Shown here in pieces: positions 25,507 through 26,376 of a stretch of DNA of 26,376 bases. Numbering within the stretch: the stretch's first letter is position 1; every line of letters starts with the position of its first letter. Source of the stretch: an uncultured bacterium. GTDB taxonomy: Bacteria; Bacillota; Clostridia; Lachnospirales; Lachnospiraceae. The DNA lies in the NCBI GenBank assembly GCA_905215155.1, contig CAJMPJ010000049.1, positions 1 through 26,376 of the forward strand, given 5' to 3'. The position numbers and the translations under genes are program-made. The notes under the pieces are model-generated. The model saw only the letters and a list, made by a program, of their open reading frames with translations, ran no database searches and was not told the origin of the DNA.

Positions 25507-25992
25507 TTAATTTTCCCCTATCTGTTTTAATATATGATTCAGCAAAGCTTCGCATCCTTCCAAAATGTCATTATAAGTTTTATCAAAGTCTCCTGTATAC
25601 CATGGATCTGCAATATCTCTGGGATTGGCTCCAAAATCCAGAAGTCGTCTTACCTTACCTTTAGGATCACCCCCCAGAATCCGCATCATATTGGTAATAT
25701 TCCGTTGTTCCATACCAATAAAGTAATCATATTTATCATAATCATTTTTGCTCAGCTGTACTGCATACTTCCCTTCCGAAGAAATCCCTGCTTCTTTCAG
25801 CCTTTTTCTAGTTCCAGGATGTACCGGATTCCCTATTTCTTCCGAACTGGTCGCAGCCGAAGCCACATAAAACTGTTGGGATAAATGTCTTTTTTCAATC
25901 AAATCCTTCAGAACAAACTCTGCCATAGGTGATCTGCATATATTTCCATGGCAGACCATTAAAATACCAATCGTTTTATTTTGAAACTCCAT
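25507..25992 (-). CDS. Low-molecular-weight protein tyrosine phosphatase
   Basis: This 161-residue cytoplasmic enzyme belongs to the arsenate-reductase-like tyrosine phosphatase family. The P-loop CxxxxxRS is VCHGNICRS, with nucleophile Cys14 and Arg20, and the general acid is Asp129 in ADPWYTG, followed by the family's conserved FDKTYNDI segment. The length is normal. AGGAG lies rather far (about 13 bases) before the ATG at 25992. Related proteins dephosphorylate tyrosine kinases of capsule synthesis or, in the YwlE group, phosphoarginine; the YwlE-type Thr next to the catalytic site is replaced by Ile in CHGNICRS, favouring a tyrosine target. It is convergent with the HD-GYP gene across the repeat array and has no partner kinase here. 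Confidence 0.93.
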   Translation of the reverse strand: MEFQNKTIGILMVCHGNICRSPMAEFVLKDLIEKRHLSQQFYVASAATSSEEIGNPVHPGTRKRLKEAGISSEGKYAVQLSKNDYDKYDYFIGMEQRNITNMMRILGGDPKGKVRRLLDFGANPRDIADPWYTGDFDKTYNDILEGCEALLNHILKQIGEN

Positions 25993-26092
25993 TTCAGTCA
26001 GCTCTCTCCTTTACTTCTTGATTTTCTTATTTTTCTTATTCTGCCTGACTATCTTTTTCGTTCCTCTTTACTTTATTTTCCCTCAAAATAAC

Positions 26093-26124
26093 AAAAAAGC
26101 GCAAACCCATTTCTGGATCTACGC
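26093..26124 (-). terminator. Intrinsic terminator of the rRNA operon
   Basis: On the minus strand GCGTAGATCCA (26114-26124) pairs with TGGGTTTGCGC (26099-26109), 11 bp including three G-U pairs, around a GAAA tetraloop, and is followed by TTTTTTG. It lies about 100 bases after the 23S 3' end. Between them only a small hairpin (TATGCAA/TTGCATA, about 26138-26157) is seen. The G-U pairs show it is shaped for minus-strand RNA. Confidence 0.85.
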
Positions 26125-26222
26125 AAAAAATCTATCTTATGCAAATGAATCTTGCATATACCCTCAAAACCACACATTGTCTTATATCTTTCATCCGTTC
26201 TTCCTCTTACCTAAACCAACCT

Positions 26223-26376
26223 GGTTAAGCCCTCGACCTATTAGTGACAGTCAGCTGCACATGTTACCATGCTTCCACCTCTGCCCTATCTACCTCGTCG
26301 TCTTCAAGGGGTCTTACTCTTGCGATGGGATATCTCATCTTGAGGGGGGCTTCACGCTTAGATGCCTTCAGCGTTT
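26223..26376 (-). rRNA. 23S ribosomal RNA, 3' end (partial)
   Basis: Read on the minus strand, the last ~154 bases are the conserved 3' part of bacterial 23S rRNA: AAACGCTGAAGGCATCTAAG, then GCGAAGCCCCCCTCAAGATGAG-like sequence, GACGACGAGGTAGATAGG and the end CTAATAGGTCGAGGGCTTAACC, which pairs with the 5' end of 23S in the mature ribosome. The gene continues beyond the right edge. The exact 3' end could be 26222-26225. No 5S rRNA or tRNA follows before the terminator at 26093-26124. Confidence 0.97.

Noticed and set aside
25993..26222. 5S rRNA or tRNA gene between 23S and the phosphatase gene
   Set aside because: No cloverleaf, CCA end or 5S-like sequence was found by eye on either strand. 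The stretch contains only the rRNA terminator, a short hairpin and AT-rich sequence.

Overview
The window looks like a chromosomal segment from a spore-forming member of the Clostridia, most likely a Lachnospiraceae (Clostridium cluster XIVa) species. The evidence is a spoIIID gene, GGAGG-type ribosome binding sites with several TTG/GTG starts, Firmicute-type ABC sugar transporters without their own ATPase, and the 3' end of a clostridial-looking 23S rRNA gene at the right edge. The species cannot be named from this sequence alone. Almost everything is on the minus strand; the only plus-strand gene is an HD-GYP protein near the right end.

Right to left on the minus strand, the layout is: (1) 26376-26223, the last ~154 bases of a 23S rRNA gene, followed by an intrinsic terminator and no 5S rRNA; (2) a low-molecular-weight protein tyrosine phosphatase; (3) an array of 16 copies of a 14-base repeat between this gene and the convergent plus-strand HD-GYP gene; (4) 23800-9172, a xylan-oligosaccharide locus: AraC regulator, GH3 beta-xylosidase/glucosidase, sialate-O-acetylesterase-type esterase, large GH2 enzyme, GH67 alpha-glucuronidase, two sugar ABC permeases and a substrate-binding lipoprotein; (5) spoIIID with its terminator; (6) 8721-8294, a strong promoter, a ~330-base structured RNA ending in an intrinsic terminator, then the polyamine operon; (7) 8293-1554, speA-speE-carboxynorspermidine dehydrogenase-nspC-aguA-aguB; (8) an AraC/GyrI-type regulator and a PrcB-like lipoprotein.

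The polyamine operon encodes arginine -> agmatine (SpeA) -> N-carbamoylputrescine (AguA) -> putrescine (AguB), followed by two alternative ways to make spermidine: SpeE (needs decarboxylated SAM; no speD is in the window) and the carboxyspermidine dehydrogenase/decarboxylase pair. The xylan locus fits uptake of short acetylated, (methyl)glucuronic-acid-decorated xylo-oligosaccharides and their breakdown in the cytoplasm, since none of the four hydrolytic enzymes has a signal peptide.

The most interesting item is the non-coding region before speA. It has its own promoter and several internal stems, and it ends in a strong terminator 62 bases before speA, with no second promoter visible. That is the layout of an attenuated leader (possible riboswitch) or of an independent small RNA. 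The 14-base repeat array, the missing 5S gene and a hairpin covering the start region of the PrcB-like lipoprotein are secondary points of interest.
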